A stretch of 64,000 nt of DNA from positions 72,499,380-72,563,379 of the forward strand of contig BRKX01000002.1 in NCBI GenBank assembly GCA_026008535.1. The letters are read 5' to 3'. Positions 11,401 through 22,689 of this stretch are shown here, piece after piece. This DNA comes from Perilla frutescens (lineage: Eukaryota > Streptophyta > Magnoliopsida > Lamiales > Lamiaceae). Each line of letters opens with the position of its first letter. Position 1 is the stretch's first letter. Below the pieces are notes generated by a model that did not search any database, was not told the DNA's origin, and worked only from the letters and a program-made list of their open reading frames with translations. The translations under genes and the position numbers were made by a program.

Positions 11401-14400
11401 AAAAATCTTTCAGAAGCATGCAAGAATAGTTTTGTTCATGGTATATTGCTCGCTCTTCGCTACACATTTGAGGAACTGGATTGGAATTCAAATGTTTTCC
11501 ATAATAGCATCGGCGAAATGAAGCATTTATTAGAAAGGTTCTTGGAGTTGGTCACGAGAATAACTGCCTTGGCCCTTTGGGTAGTCTCAGCTGATGCATG
11601 GTACTTACCTGATGATATGGAAGAAATGATGGATGATGAGGCATTTTCTCTGGAAATTCCTGATGAGATTGATTCACCAGGTTCAGAATCTCAGGTTGAG
11701 GTTAAAGTTGCAAAATCTGAAGAGGAAATCAAGCCATCTGAACAGATTGTTATGGTTGGTTGCTGGCTTGCAATGAAAGAGGTAACCACAACATTAGCAG
11801 TTTCAGTTATATTGCCTATGTCATGGAAGTGTTGCATGATAATGAGAATGCTGTCATACCCTAACATGAGCATCTATTCCTTTTTCTTGTAATTTCATGT
11901 TGGTTAATGCCAGTAGAATTCTCAGAGAATTTAATGCTATTTTCATTAAATTGCAAGCATTGAGAATTTTGTACTAATCTTATTTTCATCTCATTTCTAG
12001 GTGAGCCTTCTTCTGGGAACAGTAATTAGAAAAGTTCCTTTACCCACTTCAGATGAAATGAGAAAAGCAATCTCTGATGCTTCTGACAAGTCCATTCAGC
12101 CATCCGATGCACTACTTGATCTACGGCAACTTGAGACAATTGGTAACCATTTCTTGGAAGTCCTTCTCAAAATGAAACATAATGGTGCCATTGATAAGAC
12201 AAGGGCTGGGTTCACAGCTCTTTGCAACCGCTTACTTTGCTCTAATGACCCAAGGTATTTCTTGAAATTCTTTTATTAATTGATGGAATAAGTTACTTTC
12301 AGATCATAATTTGTTCAGTGCATTTAGTTGCATATCAGTTTTCTTCTTATTGCTCTGTGTTTGGTTGAATTGTTTTCTTCTAATATTAACTTGAATAATT
12401 TGATTTTGTCTTGCGATCTCAACAATATGCATAAGGCACCAAATGCTTGCTAGACTTAGTGATTCTGCTACTCTTTTCTTTCCATGCATGCATACATATG
12501 GCAAACCAATTTGATAGAGCCCCTAATATTTGACGTATTTGTTCAAAGTGGGCTTCCAGTCAGGACAAACCTGTTCTAGCCTTCTAGGAGAGCCAAACCA
12601 ATTTTAATCCACTTTTACAATTCATTAATATAAGGCTGCTGCTTCATGTTCAGGCTATGTCAATTGACAGAGTCTTGGATGGACCGACTGATGGAAAGAA
12701 CTGTGGCTAAGGGACAGACAGTGGATGACCTCTTAAGAAGAAGTGCCGGGATACCTGCAGCATTCATTGCATTTTTCCTCTCAGAGCCTGAGGGAGCACC
12801 AAAGAGACTACTGCCAAGGGCACTACGGTGGCTAATAGGTGTAGTTAGGAACTCTTTAGCTGATCAACTAAAAGCAAGTGGCCCTCCAGCTTCTGGTGTA
12901 AACGGCGATATAGAGATGTCAAAGTTTCGGGATGAGGGTGTTGTTCCCACCGTGCATGCTTTCAATGTTCTTAAGGCAGCTTTTAATGACACAAACCTAG
13001 CAACTGATACATCTGGTTTTTGTGCTGAGGCATTGATAATCTCAATATGCTCCTTTTCTTCTCCATACTGGGAGGTCCGCAACAGTGCTTGTCTCGCGTA
13101 TACTGCTTTGGTACGTCGCATGATTGGATTTCTTAATGTACAGAAAAGACAATCTGCAAGGCGAGCTGTAACAGGGCTTGAGTTTTTCCACAGGTAAGAT
13201 TCTTTGATCACAATTCTGATTTTGTATTACTTTTCCCTCTATTTGGTGAGGTGGGTAGATGTGTGCTAACTGCTACACCAGCCACCAGGTACTCTAGCTC
13301 TTTTTGGATCTTACATAAATTTAATGATAGACACTTCCACATGAATATATTTTCAAATTGAAATATACTTGACATTTTCCTGAAACACGTTGGTGGGAAA
13401 TCTGATATTGTTAAACTTTGATTCTGCAGTTAGACATGATTCTTTAGTTTTATATGATTATATTTTTCCAAGAGTGGTTCTCCTTTATCAGGAGTATATA
13501 TAAATTTCTCATTGTTTATATTACTTGTTAAAAGGAGGAAAACACAAAGATGAATGTATAATTGATCTTTGGGAGCTGCTTATCGGAATGTTAACTTGAT
13601 GATTTTCTGCAATATTTTATGTTTCGTCTCCATTCATACTCTGGAAAATCATGTATAATATTTTTTGGAACCATGTAGGTGACATAGAGAGGATATTTTA
13701 TTCCCACCCCTTATTCCTTTTGCAATATTTGATAGTACTTTCTTCAGTTTTCTTTTTTCAGAATTTGGCTTACATTATTTAACTTACATTATACGACTTA
13801 TTCCTTTTCTCTGACTGAAGGTACCCAACATTGCATTCATTCTTACTCACTGAATTGAAAGTAGCTACTGAATCCCTTTTGGAAGGCTCATCAGATGATT
13901 TAGGATCCAACCTGAAAAATGTTGTTCATCCAAGCTTATGTCCAATGCTGATTCTTTTGTCTCGGCTTAAACCTTCTCTGATTTCGAGTGAAACAGGAGA
14001 TACTTTGGAACCCTTTCTTTTCATGCCTTTCATCAGGAGGTGTTCATTTCAAAACAACTTACGGATTCGTGTACTTGCAGCAAGAGCATCAACAGGTCTG
14101 GTAGCCAATGAAAAACTGCAAGTTGTCATGCTTAATATTGCCTCAGAGCTACCTTGTGAGAGAAGCCATATCATGGCTCAGGATTCATTCAGTAGTGGGG
14201 CGTACTGTTCTTTCAATACAATTCATGGAATGTTATTGCAGCTGATCTCTCTGCTCGATACCAATTGTAGAAACCTATCCGATTCCTCTAAAAAGGATAC
14301 CATTCTCCTTGAATTGATTCAAATCTTAGCAACACGTTCATGGATTGGGAGACCAAGACAGTGCCCCTGCCCCATTCTTAATTGCTGCATGGTGAAGGTA

Positions 14401-16263
14401 CTTGATAACATGCTCAGTATTGTGGGAACCTGTGAAGCAAGCAGAAGTGCTGATATCATTTGGAACCTCCTCTGGGAATTGTCTTCAGAATGCTTAGATT
14501 TAGAACCTGCTGATTCCCCGTTGTATTTTGATCCAACTATTCAAGAACTTCGCAAGCAAGCTGCAACTTCCTACTTCAATTGCATTTTTGCTACTTCTAA
14601 AGATATCGCTGAAGATGAAGTTGTGGTCAGAAGAACTATCTCTTCACCTGCTACTATTTTGTCAAGAGCAGTTGGAAACGAGGGTGCCTTTACCAGATTT
14701 CAGGAAAGGCTGATTCGTTCCATGTCAGATGCATCATACGAAGTACGAATTGCCTCATTGAAGTGGCTTTTCTTGTTCTTGAAGAGAGGGGAATATTCAG
14801 GCTATACTTCTGGGGATCAGTTCTATTGTGAGGCTTTGAAAATGTGCTTGACCAATATCAATCTTCAAGATACAGTTGTGAAGCTTTTGGTTTCAGAGAG
14901 ACATCATAAATGCATGCATTACCTTCTAAAAGTTCTTTACATTTGGAACTCACTTGAATTTCAAGACAACCAACCCAGCCTGGAACCCAGATTTATTTGT
15001 AATATGGATCGCCATGCAATATTCCAGCTATGGAACACTTTGGTTTCCCTGTTCAAGATTACAAGGCATGCGAAGACTCGACAAACTCTCATATGCTGCT
15101 TGGGAATGTGTGTCAAGAAAATTTCTAGCTTATGTATGAGCTTCATTTCTGCTGAAGTAGAGATGACAAAAACTGCTGAGCCCATCCAAACTGATCGAAG
15201 TAAAATATTTTCTGATTTCTATGACGCATTAATGTATTTTGTGGATCTGATAGAACAAAACAGTGATGCATCACAGCCTGTAACTATGCGAAAGGCGGCT
15301 GCAGAATCAATTGTAGCTTCTGGTATTCTGACTCATGCTGAGCCCCTTGGATCTTTGATTTACATCTATCCAATCTCTGATGGGGATGCCTCTTCTCATT
15401 TTAAACCAGAAGAAGCCATCAGACTGTATGCTCGTAAAGTCCTCGATCTATGGCTGACATGCATAAAGCTTCTGGAGGATGAAGATGTAAACCTCAGGAA
15501 AAGGCTTGCTTTGGATGTCCAGAAGTCTCTTCCCTCCAGAGAGCCAACGAAAGATTCTCCAGCTGCTACAGGTACGAGCCAAGTCGAGAAAGTGATAGAA
15601 TCATGTTTTGAGCATCTGTCAACAGTCTTTGGTCACTGGATAGATTATTTGGATTATCTTTGCTGCTGGGTTATGAACACGGCAAACAATACAAACTATG
15701 TTGCATCAGGAGGAGACCTTGTTAGGCGTGTTTTTGACAAGGAGATCGATAACCATCATGAAGAAAAGCTGTTGATTTGTCAGATATGTTGTTCACATTT
15801 GGAAACTATTCTAGTTTCAAAGCCTCAGGCTGGTGAGTCCTGGATCAAGAGTGGGGCAAGGCATCTTCTGCATAGATGGAGAACCCGATTTTTTAAACAG
15901 TTGACGGCTTTTATCCATGATCATATAGGAAACAGAGGAAGTGATGATTGGATTGGTGGAGTTGGGAATCACAAGGATGCATTCTTACCACTGTATGCAA
16001 ATTTAGCTGCATTTTATGCCTTGTCCAACTGCATATTGAAACAGGAGCCCGAGAACAGTCGGGGCATGCTCGACGACGTTTCTGCACTCGGAGAGGCAAT
16101 TAGTCCGTTTCTTTGTAATCCTTTGATCTCCAACCTTTATTCGGTAGTTGTCAAGTCCCATGAGAAATATTTGGGTGAAACTGCTGCAGAAAACTTGAGC
16201 CTGAGCTGGAGAGAGAATGAGTCCCTTTGGGGTGAATTCAATCCTTATTTTTTACTAGGGTGA
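8425..16263 (+). CDS. THADA: THADA/Trm732-like protein (DUF2428 family)
   Basis: Four exons, 8425-11781, 12001-12254, 12654-13193 and 13821-16263, join in frame through GT-AG introns to give 2197 residues, the usual size for plant homologues of human THADA (about 2000-2200 aa). The start MSAKWRAIQHRHRYTYSAV is the typical plant N-terminus. The most conserved block, SSPYWEVRNSACLAYTALVR with MIGFLNV and TGLEFFHRYP, falls at about residues 1338-1390 and spans the exon 3/4 junction. Most of the protein looks like helical HEAT/armadillo repeats. Yeast Trm732 partners the methyltransferase Trm7 for 2'-O-methylation of tRNA position 32. The same role in plants is inferred from the family. An acidic linker lies near residues 1060-1105. 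No stop or frameshift is seen. The upstream LTR-like element may affect its promoter. Confidence 0.93.
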
Positions 16264-16784
16264 AAAAACATGATTTTTGTAACATCAAATGTACCCTAGC
16301 TAGCTGCCTGATTTGGAATTGATAGATGTATGTATGCAGTTTTACTTTTTATACTTAGATTTATAGAAAACGTGACTGAAATTTACAGTTTCGAAAAACT
16401 CTATTAAGGTGAGAGCCTGTTACAGACCTTAGGAGCACATGCACGGAAGTAGTATTTCTTTTAGTCGTGTTTGTCTACAGTGTATTACGTCATTCACATC
16501 AAATATCGCACTACCAAAATCCTATCTAAAATATTTTACTTTTTTATAATTTATTAATCAATATGCTGCATGCTAATTAATATTCAAGTAATTATTCAAA
16601 ATAATTTATTTATTGAGATAATTTACAAAATAGTCAAATTTAAACTCCACTATGCTAATATTACGTACAGTTATATCAATAATTTGGTAAAAAAAAGGTT
16701 GTTAATCAGTACATAAGTTATAATTAAATTAAATAGTTGAAGATATTATTTAATAGTGATTTTTAATAATATATATAATTAAAA
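16264..16784. other. THADA-like 3' region and AT-rich spacer
   Basis: A probable 3' UTR, then AT-rich spacer leading into the first repeat unit of the NRP array. No gene is seen. Confidence 0.4.
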
Positions 16785-16845
16785 AATAGGTGGGATCCAC
16801 AACACCAAATTTGGTGCAAGATTTGTGCAAATCCAAAATTATTTC
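16785..16845. repeat. NRP-array 3' flank repeat (left-most copy)
   Basis: A motif with GGTGGGATCCACAACACC and GGTGCAAGATTTGTGCAAAT. Related copies occur at about 22046-22100, 32597-32675, 34077-34150 and, more diverged, 50718-50775. Each lies on the 3' side (lower coordinate) of an NRP-derived locus. It marks the edge of the duplicated unit. Confidence 0.75.
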
Positions 16846-17104
16846 CTACAAAGACGGAATTTGTAAATTTGGTAGTCTCTTGCATACGTTCATCATTTAG
16901 AAAAGGAGGATAATGCAGTAAGCTGATATAATTCAATTTTTTATATCAATTTCTAACAAGTAATGAAAAACAACAGAGAGAAATAGAATGTAACAACTGC
17001 AACATATATGTAATCAAAATGTAAGGTACCACGTTTAGTCCGGATTAATATATAAAAACATGTTACACCAGTTATTTAATTTCAACAAGAAAATGTGATT
17101 GTTC

Positions 17105-17528
17105 GGAGTGATGATTTAGTTGTTTCCATTGCCGTTTTGTCTTCATCTTCATCTTCCTCATCTACTCAGCGTAGTCAACTATGACCTCGTTTCTTCTTTT
17201 GTACACTTCATTTCTTTTCTCCATGCATCTCAGTTCGATTGCCAAAATATCTTCATTTGCTTCCTCCTCCACCTGCATAATGCCAGTCAACCAAAAGCAA
17301 GGGATTTTACTGATGATCTCATTTCTTTTCATATACACTGGCTTTCGCTTCTCCATGTGTTTCTGCTTGATTTGTCAAAATCTCTTGATGTGCTTCCTCG
17401 TTCACCTGTGTAAGCCAGTCAACCAAAAGTCTGGCTCCTCGTTCCTGGATGATCTCGTTCCTTCTCATATACAGTAGCTTTTGCAGCTGCATGTATTCCA
17501 AAATATTTTCACTAGCTACTGCATTCAC
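17105..17528 (-). pseudogene. NRP fragment 1: last exon plus triplicated exon 2
   Basis: Minus strand. Three copies of the NRP exon 2 lie head to tail, beginning at 17528, 17405 and 17272 (spacings 123 and 133). Exon 2 encodes the long dimerisation helix and the conserved IPxFWL turn. Recognisable pieces are LLYMRRNEIIQE, then VNEEAHQEIL with KRNEIISKIPCFWLTG, then VEEEANEDILAIELRCMEKR. The middle copy has a one-base insertion that breaks the frame. An acidic last exon (DEEDEDEDK) follows at about 17160-17105. Exons 1 and 3-9 are absent. There is no intron between the repeated exons; each junction keeps the TTGACTGGC...CAG end of the preceding intron. This is a non-functional remnant. Confidence 0.8.
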
Positions 17529-17609
17529 CTGCATATTGGCCAGTTAAATAATCAGCAAACTACTACATCTTACTCTTGTTTTTTTTTATAAAAATGATAT
17601 TAGCATCTA

Positions 17610-18441
17610 TTATTCATCAGTCTCGTCTTTGTCTTCCTCTTCATCCTATTTACGAGTGCAATAGAGAGTTAAATAGTAAGCAAAAATATCACAGTACTAG
17701 ATTTAAGTAACACTTGAATCCCTAAAGCAGCTTGCACATGATCGATGAAGTTGTAAGAACACATGAAAGATAGTTGCACAAGTTCAGCACGTTTCAGAAC
17801 ATAGATTGAACGGCATTAGCACAAGAATTGCACATCCAGATATGCACGGCATTATTATCGACATCATTGCTAAATGATACAAACAAGCCTTGATGGAATA
17901 TGACAGATTAAAAAGAATGTAGCAACATCAAGTAAACAGAATATGGCAATCAAAGGGGGGAACAGACGTGCTTACATTCACAAAGGCATACGAATGTGAA
18001 TCACCTTGCCAGCCTTCCAATCGATTGTTGTACCAATTGACCTCAGAGTTCCATCATCCGAGAAGTTGATGGTCTTGGTCAGAATTCTGTTGTGGAACAC
18101 CAGGTTGGCTCAGAAGTTCCGATCAGCTCAGATGAATGTAAAAGCAATTCCAATTCATGAAAGACACAAAACAGTTTTATTGATCATCCTCCTTTAGCAT
18201 ATTTTGGAGTGTAAGATTATTCATGAACTGCCAAAGAAAAGTACATATCCATAGGGAGATTACAGTTGAATGTAGAAACAATTCTCATTAATGCAAGACA
18301 CTTATTAATCTTACTCACTGCAATCAACCAAAAGCACGGGATGTCTCCAATGATCTGGTTTCTTCTTGAATACATTGGCTTTTGCTTAACAATGTATTTC
18401 TTCTTTATTTTCAGTATTTCCACATTTGCTTCCTTGTTCAC
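17610..18441 (-). pseudogene. NRP fragment 2: exons 2, 3, 5 and last
   Basis: NRP exons in order on the minus strand: exon 2 (18441-18319, VNKEANVEILKIKKKYIV), exon 3 (about 18236-18187, FMNNLTLQNMLKEDDQ, then a stop), exon 5 (about 18118-18005, NRILTKTINF, SIGTTIDWKAGK) and a last exon (17645-17610, DEEEDKDETDE). Exons 1, 4 and 6-9 are missing. The splice acceptor of exon 5 is changed from AG to GG and the start of that exon is out of frame. It is a degenerate copy joined by internal deletions. Confidence 0.8.
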
Positions 18442-18656
18442 CTGCAGGATGGCAGTCAATTCAATCAAATCTTGAGCAAAGTACTTGATCGTATTCTTGT
18501 TTTATTAGAAATGATATTAGCATCTATTCATCAATTTGTTCTTTAATGAGGGGCAGGATATACTACACAGATTACACCCCAAATAACTGTTGAGAAAAAT
18601 AAAATAAAATGATTGTTCAGATTATATATATCATATGGAAGAGCAGGATTCAGGCT

Positions 18657-20150
18657 TTAGCTGTTTCCATCTCCATCTTCGCCTTCATCGTCATCTTCCT
18701 CCTCATCCTACTCATGAGTGCAACAGAGAGTCAGACATGGCTGTAGATGATGGTGCAAGAAGTAAGAACACATGATACATAGTTGCACTAAGTTGCACTA
18801 AGAGAAATACTAAGCAGTATAGTAGTTTAATAGATGGGAATGGGAGAGAAAAAAATATGTTACAATGCTAAGGAGACCATCAATTGGATTTGGCCAGATC
18901 TCTTCCTTGAATATCTTCGCAACCTGCAGTTTCGAAGGCATGAGGTTACTGACATAGGGTGAAAGTAAGCAGTTGATGTGTAATATTCAATATAGCAATG
19001 CTATAAAAAGATGAAATTAAAGAGCCTAATATTTGCTTACCAAATCCTTTTCCACCTCCACTTCTTTATCTTCCTCGGGAGAGCAGAACCAACTAAAGAA
19101 ACTGCATTTATGAAAGAGTCCTTCAGTGAGAATTATATATACTTAATTATATTATGAGAATGTCTTTATATATATTATATGCAGTCAAAACAATGAGAAA
19201 AGAAAGACCTTTCAACTGCTGCTGATGGCCGTCTCTCGTTGTTTCCAACATAAGCAGATCCCTGGACATGTGGATGCCAATAGTTTAGGAAGTAGTACAT
19301 ATATATATATATAAGGTGCTTGCATTGACAAAAGCAATTACGAATGTGCAAGTTACCTTGCCAGCCTTCCACTCGATAGTTTTACCGACTGACCTCAAGG
19401 TTCCATCAGCCAAGAAGTTGATGGTCCTACTCAGTATTTTATTACTGAAAAGGGGTTGTCCATGAATTTTTGATAGTTTGCAAAGAAAATGAATCCGTTA
19501 CAACTCGCTATAGGCATGAATAATCCCACTGAAGTAGTAAATAAGAAAACCAATTCTGCTAATTTGGCAATGTGAGAAAACAATTATATTGTTTGTCCGG
19601 AAAAGAGGTGGAATACTCACAAATGTGATGTAATAACCCTTTCTCGGATCTGCAAAGTCCTCCACAACGACAGAATCCAAATAGCAGAATATCTAAATCA
19701 AGCAAACAAGAAAAAAAATGAACAAATAGAAAAAAAGACCAGGAATGTAAATTTGTGAGATATATATACATATATATATGTATATATTTAATTCCATGTT
19801 ATCTCATACTGGAAGATCACATTCTTGCACAATCACATTATAAAGTTGAAGTGAGTTTATGATCTGTCAAACCTCTTGATCGTCCTTCTTCAGTAGATTT
19901 TGGAGCATAAGATTATTCATGAACTGCCAAAGAAAAGTACACATCAGTAGGGACCATCAATCAGTTCAGATGAATGTAGAAACAATTCTAATTAATGCAA
20001 GACCCGAAACAGTATTGATCTACTCACTGCAATCAACCAAAAGCACGGGATATCTCCAATGATCTGGTTTCTTCTTGAATACATTGGCTTTCGCTTATCA
20101 ATGTATTTCTTCTTTATTTGCAGTCTTTCAACATTTGCTTCCTTGTTCAC
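18657..20150 (-). pseudogene. NRP pseudogene 3 (exons 2-8 and last, no exon 1)
   Basis: Well-preserved NRP exons: 2 (20150-20028), 3 (19923-19873), 4 (19692-19621, IFCYLDSVVVEDFADPRKGY), 5 (19469-19357), 6 (19261-19209), 7 (19101-19041, FFSWFCSPEEDKEVEVEKDL), 8 (18923-18864, VAKIFKEEIWPNPIDGLL) and last (18707-18657, ending GDGNS and a stop). Two lesions lie in exon 5: the acceptor AG has become AA, and one base is missing after the NPF codons, shifting the frame. There is no exon 1 next to it and no separate exon 9. It is closest to pseudogene 9 (34500-41689), with which it shares the FCSPEED and VAKIFKEEIW wording. Confidence 0.85.
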
Positions 20151-20275
20151 CTGCAGGATGGCAGTCAATTCAATCAAATCTTCAGCAAAGTACTTGATCG
20201 TATTCTTGTTTTATTAGAAATGATATTAGTATCTATTCATCAGTTTGTTCATTTGATCAAGAAATATTACAATCA

Positions 20276-21140
20276 ATATTCATCAGTCTCCACCTTATCT
20301 ACCTCTTCATACTATTAAGAGTGCAATAGAGAATTAAATAGCAAGTAAAAATATTATAGTACTAGATTTAAGTAACAAAATCGCACCCAAATCCCTGAAG
20401 CAGCTATACATGATTGAAGAAACTGTAAGAATGCATGATACATAGTTGCACAAGACATTTTTAGCAAAAATTCAACCCATTTCAGAAAATAGAAGGAACG
20501 ACATTAGCACAAGAAATGCACACACAGTCATTTGGCAATGGGTCCTAAACTATGCACAACATTAGCACAAGAAATGCACATCCAGTCATTTGGCAATGGC
20601 TAAACTATGCACAACACTAGCACAAGAAATGCACATCCAGTCATTTGGCAATGGGTTCTTCAACTATGCACGACATTATTATCTACATCATGGCTAATGA
20701 TACAAACAAGCCTAGATGGAATATGACAGATTAAAAAGAAAAGGCAAGTTTGTTCCCTTTTTTTTCACGTCATTACCAGCAGCAGGCCCTGGACATGTGG
20801 ATGCCAATAGTGTAGGAAGTGAATAGAATGTGTCAATCAAAGGGGGCAACAGAAATGTGCTTGCATTTACAAAGGAATACAATGTGAAAGTCACCTTGCC
20901 AGCCTTCCAATTTATGGCTGTACTGTACCAATTGACCTCAGAGCTCCATCATCCAAGAAGTTGATGGTCTTGGTCAGAATTCTGTTGTGGGACACCGGGT
21001 TGGCCCTGAAGTTCCGATCAGCTCAGATGAATGTAAAAGCAACTCCAATTCATGAAAGACACAAAACAGTTTATAAATGTATTTCTTCTCAATTTCCAAA
21101 ATTTCATCAGTCGCTTCCTCGTTCACAAACATGATGGCAG
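20276..21140 (-). pseudogene. NRP fragment 4: partial exon 2, exons 5, 6 and last
   Basis: A partial exon 2 (21138-21072, VNEEATDEILEIEKKYI) whose acceptor CAG has become TTT and which runs off after the first half; exon 5 (about 21012-20894, NRILTKTINFLDDGALRSIG) with a five-base GTACA duplication that creates a stop; exon 6 (about 20798-20750, GPAAGNDVKKKGTNL); and a last-exon remnant (about 20312-20276). All other exons are missing. Confidence 0.75.
20507..20680. repeat. Minisatellite, about 3 x 55-58 bp
   Basis: Three successive copies start at 20507, 20565 and 20620, each beginning GCACAAGAAATGCACA and containing CAGTCATTTGGCAATGG. Single diverged copies of parts of this motif occur elsewhere in the NRP array (e.g. 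about 17818-17835 and 24060-24090), so it was amplified from array sequence. Confidence 0.85.
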
Positions 21141-21265
21141 TCAATTGAATCTTCAGCAAAGTACTTGATTGTATTCTAATTTTATTAAAAATGCTATTAG
21201 CAACTATTCATCAATTTGTTCATTTGATCAAGCAATAATGCAATCAATATTCATCAGTTTTCATG

Positions 21266-21859
21266 TTATCTTCCTCTTCATCCTATTTAAGAGTGCAGTA
21301 GAGAGTTAAATAGTAAGCAAAAATACTCTAGTACTAGATTTAAGTAACAAAATCACACCCAAATCCCTAAAGCACACATGATCGAATAAATGTAAGAATG
21401 CATGATACATAGTTGCACATTCTTACATTTATGTATCAAAAATACTAGAGTATTTTCAAACTGCAAATTTCATCTTTTCTAGGGTTAGAGGCGTGAGATT
21501 GAGAGAATGGTGTTGATCTTCTTGTATTTGTCGAAGCTTGTCAAGCTCATCATCATGCTCAATTGGGACAGCCTCCTCTGCCACAGCAGAAGCTCTTGCT
21601 CTCTTGCGCCTGATCGATACCACTCACTCAAGCCCTGCAACTCACTCTCCAAACAATAGAAAGGGTGAAAACTTTGAAGCACAAACACAATTCAAGAAAA
21701 GTGCCTTTTGCAGATCTGCTCTTCTTGTGTTTGTCAAAGCTTTTCAAATGGGTCAAGCTCAATGTGAACAGCCTCCTCCGCCACAACAGCAGCAACAACA
21801 ACTGCAACAACAACAGCAATAGTAATAGCTCTTGCTCTCTTGTGCCTGATCGACACCAT
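21266..21859 (-). pseudogene. NRP fragment 5: two exon-1 copies plus last exon
   Basis: Two copies of exon 1 lie in tandem. The upstream one starts at 21859 (MVSIRHKRARA) and has a valine/alanine-rich expansion followed by HIELDPFEKL and a TGA where the family has arginine. The downstream one (from 21623) reads VSIRRKRARASAVAEEAVP and LDKLRQIQE but its ATG is GTG. A last-exon remnant (DEEEDNMKTDEY) lies at about 21302-21266. No exons lie between. The pair shows that the 5' part of the unit was duplicated separately. Confidence 0.75.
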
Positions 21860-22689
21860 TCTCTCAAGCCCTGCACCTAACTCCCCAAACCCTAGAAATG
21901 CAGGTGAAAACAGCTGTTCGAGGCACTTCAATAGCAGTGCATGTGTGTGTAAAGGTAGAGCATTTTCTGGGTGGTTGGTCTTGAGTTTGAGAGTTCGCAG
22001 TATTATTTAATAATTATTTTAAATAATATATAACTAAAAAATAGATGGGATGCACAACACAAAATTTAGTGCAAGATTTGTGCACAATTGAAGCAATGTG
22101 CAAATCCAACTAGGTTCTAGCTGCACAGGAGCGTGTTTTCTTCCCTACTGAGACATAATTTGTAATTTGCTAGTCTCTTGCATTGCGGACATATATTTTG
22201 AAAAGGAGAGGGGTCCATGAAGCTCTAGGGGCAGACAAAGATTCGAATATGAGGTAGTGGAGATTAGTTCATCATTTAGAAAAGAAAGAGATTGCACTAG
22301 GCTGACAGAATTCGGACAATGTAACAAAAAAGCAGGATTACACAAGTTCAAGTTTAATAGTAATTTCTAACTAGAAGTGGCAACTAGGATGTAATGAAAA
22401 TCAGCACAGAGAATGTAAGAACTGCATCATATCAGGAGACACGCAATAAGGGCAGGATTATAAATTATGCATGACATTATTATCAACACCATGGCTAAAT
22501 GATACAAACAAGCCTAGATGGAACAAGAGAGATTAAAAGGAAAAGGCAAGTATGTAGCACAATTGAGATAAATACCTGCAAAGTGCATCAGGATGCTGGG
22601 AGGGTGTTGGCTGTGATACAAAAACAGGAAAAAGAATTTAGAAGATTGAAGAGAAGGATCCAATAGAATTTATGTGCTAGTTTTTCCAT

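Noticed and set aside
17105..17528. A new gene with three coiled-coil repeats
   Set aside because: The middle unit is frameshifted, there is no start exon and the flanking exons are missing, so it is a pseudogene remnant.
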